Positions 5,420-7,184 of a stretch of 7,184 bases of DNA are shown here, piece by piece. The notes beneath the pieces are model-generated. The model saw nothing but the letters and a program-made list of their open reading frames with translations. It was not told the DNA's origin and searched no databases. Position numbers and translations under genes: made by a program. This stretch comes from a bacterium (lineage in GTDB: Bacteria > UBA9089 > UBA9088): contig DNCM01000163.1 of assembly GCA_003498085.1 (NCBI GenBank), positions 1 to 7,184 of the forward strand, written 5' to 3'. Position 1 is the stretch's first letter. Each line of letters begins with the position of its first letter.

Positions 5420-7184
5420 ATGAAAGATTTAATAATTGTTGAAAGTCCGACAAAGGCGAGGACTATTATAAAATACATCGGGGATAACTATAAAGCTATT
5501 GCATCAATGGGTCATATAAAGGATCTTCCAGAGGATTCCCTTGGAATAGACATAGAAAAGGGTTTCGCCCCAAAGTATGTAGTTATTTCAGGGAAAAGAA
5601 AAACTATTCAAGAAATAAAAGAGCTTTCGCAAAAAACAAAGGATTTATTCCTTGCAACAGACCCAGACAGGGAAGGAGAGGCAATAGCATGGCATATCTC
5701 GTCAGAGCTTAAAAAGAAACCCTATAGGCTTATCCTTCATGAAATAACAAAAGAGGCAATAAAAGATGCACTTTCACATCCAACAGAGATTGATAAAAAC
5801 AAGGTGGATGCCCAACAGGCAAGGAGACTGTTGGATAGGCTCGTTGGGTACAAGATCAGCCCAATCCTTGGCCAAAAGGTCCAAAAAGGTCTTTCTGCAG
5901 GAAGGGTTCAGTCTGTTGCATTAAGGCTTATTGTTGAACGAGAGAATGAGATTGAGGCTCATATCCCAGAAGAATATTGGACAATTACTGCAAAGCTTAA
6001 GAAAGATGATGAGGAGTTTGAAGCAGTCCTTGAGAAATATCTTGGGAAAAAGCTTAAAATAAAAACAAAGAATGAGGCAGACGAAATAATATCAAAAATA
6101 GACGACTCTTTTATTGTCGAAAGGATAGAGAGCAAGGAAAAAAAGAAACAACCGCCACCGCCATTCATTACAAGTAAACTTCAGCAAGAAGCAAACCAGA
6201 GGCTTTCATTTCCTGCAAAAAAGACCATGTTTATTGCCCAAGGGCTTTATGAGGGTATTGATGTAGGAAAGGAGGGTCCTATTGGTCTAATAACATATAT
6301 GAGAACAGATTCTGTTCGTGTTTCAGATAGTGCGATCTCTGAGATAAGGAGTTATATAAAAGAGGTATTTGGAGATAAATACCTTCCACCTACAAAGAGG
6401 GTCTACAAGAATAAAAATATTGCCCAAGATGCCCATGAGGCAATAAGACCTACATTTCCCTTACATTTACCAAGTGATATAAAAAAATATCTATCAAATG
6501 AACAATATAAGCTTTATGACCTAATCACAAGGAGGTTTATTGCATCGCAGATGCAAGATGCGAGGATTTTAACGACAAAGGTAGAGTTAAAAAATAAAGA
6601 TTACACATTTGTTGCATCCGGCAAGGTCATTCTATTTGATGGATTTATAAAGGTATATCCAGTCGATGAAAAAGAAAAAATATTGCCAACACTCAAAGTA
6701 TCTGAAAATGTCTTTTTAGTTGAGCTTATTCCAAAACAGCACTTCACCCAGCCCCCGCCAAGATATACAGAGGGAAGTCTCGTTAAAGCATTGGAAGAGA
6801 ATGGGATAGGAAGGCCATCAACATATGCAACGATCATATCAACCCTTATGGATAGAAAATACATTGAAAAAAAAGAGGAAAAACTTTATCCGACAGGACT
6901 AGGAAGGCTTGTATGGGAACTTCTTCTTGAGAATTTTCCCAAGCTTTTTGAAGTAAAGTTCACAGCCGAGATGGAGGACGACCTTGATAAGATAGAAGAA
7001 GGAAAAGAAGATTGGAAAGATGTTCTTACATTATTTTATGAACCTTTCTCAAGAATGATTGATGATGCAAAGAAGCATATGAGGAATGTAAAGAAGGAAA
7101 AGGAAAAAGAGACCGATATTGTTTGCGAAAAGTGTGGTGGAAAGATGATAATAAAAGAGGGAAGATATGGAAAGTTTCTTGCCT
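5420..7184 (+). CDS. topA: DNA topoisomerase I (type IA), 3' end cut by window
   Basis: An uninterrupted frame of 588 codons from the ATG at 5420 to the window edge with no stop. TopA relaxes negatively supercoiled DNA through a transient 5'-phosphotyrosine link. The Toprim domain opens the protein (IIVESPTKA at 5-13, with catalytic Glu8) and continues to the acidic triad DPDRE (81-85: D81, D83, E85). Further signatures are LSAGRVQS (158-165), PPPPFITSKLQQEA near 249, and the active-site LITYMRTDS (290-298) with nucleophile Tyr293 (codon 6296-6298) and Arg295. QDAHEAIRPT (336-345) and GIGRPSTYA complete the core. A C4 zinc-finger repeat begins at C569-x2-C572 and is cut, with the next codon starting T, consistent with Cys. 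Bacterial TopA usually has about 690-870 residues, so the missing part should be C-terminal zinc fingers. It is divergent from flhB. No Shine-Dalgarno precedes the ATG. Confidence 0.97.
   Translation, partial: MKDLIIVESPTKARTIIKYIGDNYKAIASMGHIKDLPEDSLGIDIEKGFAPKYVVISGKRKTIQEIKELSQKTKDLFLATDPDREGEAIAWHISSELKKKPYRLILHEITKEAIKDALSHPTEIDKNKVDAQQARRLLDRLVGYKISPILGQKVQKGLSAGRVQSVALRLIVERENEIEAHIPEEYWTITAKLKKDDEEFEAVLEKYLGKKLKIKTKNEADEIISKIDDSFIVERIESKEKKKQPPPPFITSKLQQEANQRLSFPAKKTMFIAQGLYEGIDVGKEGPIGLITYMRTDSVRVSDSAISEIRSYIKEVFGDKYLPPTKRVYKNKNIAQDAHEAIRPTFPLHLPSDIKKYLSNEQYKLYDLITRRFIASQMQDARILTTKVELKNKDYTFVASGKVILFDGFIKVYPVDEKEKILPTLKVSENVFLVELIPKQHFTQPPPRYTEGSLVKALEENGIGRPSTYATIISTLMDRKYIEKKEEKLYPTGLGRLVWELLLENFPKLFEVKFTAEMEDDLDKIEEGKEDWKDVLTLFYEPFSRMIDDAKKHMRNVKKEKEKETDIVCEKCGGKMIIKEGRYGKFLA

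Noticed and set aside
5959..6864. Minus-strand open frames opposite topA
   Set aside because: They are shadows of the topA reading frame, which carries all catalytic type IA topoisomerase motifs without interruption.
1..7184. A novel multigene system, mobile element, CRISPR array or RNA gene
   Set aside because: All but the 84-nt spacer and the 58 nt at the left edge is occupied by intact, recognisable flagellar or topoisomerase genes. I saw no transposase, direct-repeat array, tRNA or rRNA pattern.

Overview
The window comes from an AT-rich bacterial genome. By eye it is roughly 40% GC, with AGA/AGG and ATA codons common. It holds one conserved block of flagellar genes on the minus strand (flhB-flhA-flhF-flhG), a divergent plus-strand topA that runs off the right edge, and a possible next operon gene cut at the left edge. 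The gene order and protein families show a flagellated, non-enterobacterial bacterium. The sequence does not allow a firm phylum. A low-GC or deep-branching, possibly uncultured lineage fits, and the FlhB N-terminus (acidic stretch followed by an EGRTEQPT-type motif) is somewhat reminiscent of spirochaete-like FlhB proteins.

Layout from right to left on the minus strand: flhB (5335-4235), flhA (4230-2206), flhF (2204-948), flhG (946-59), and then a possible partial ORF starting at 58. The gaps between successive genes are only 4, 1, 1 and 0 nt, so this is almost certainly one translationally coupled operon. FlhB and FlhA form the integral-membrane core of the flagellar type III export gate. 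FlhF (SRP-type GTPase) and FlhG (MinD-type ATPase) set where and how many flagella are built. Two starts are revised here relative to the longest possible ORFs. FlhB begins at the ATG at 5335, not at a TTG at 5386. FlhG begins at the ATG at 946, not at a TTG at 958.

The 84-nt spacer between flhB and topA (5336-5419) is about 17% GC. It carries a good sigma-70-like promoter for the flagellar operon (TTGACA-N16-TAGAAT), placed so that the transcript would start at or within about 1 nt of the flhB ATG. topA also lacks a visible Shine-Dalgarno and has a TATAAA just 5 nt before its ATG, so both divergent genes may be translated from leaderless or nearly leaderless mRNAs. flhF and flhG inside the operon do have visible Shine-Dalgarno sequences.

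I see no mobile element, CRISPR array, tRNA/rRNA or unknown multigene system. The points most worth a second look are the leaderless divergent promoter pair, the NPVH (instead of NPTH) autocleavage motif of FlhB, and the alternating-glutamine linker in FlhF.
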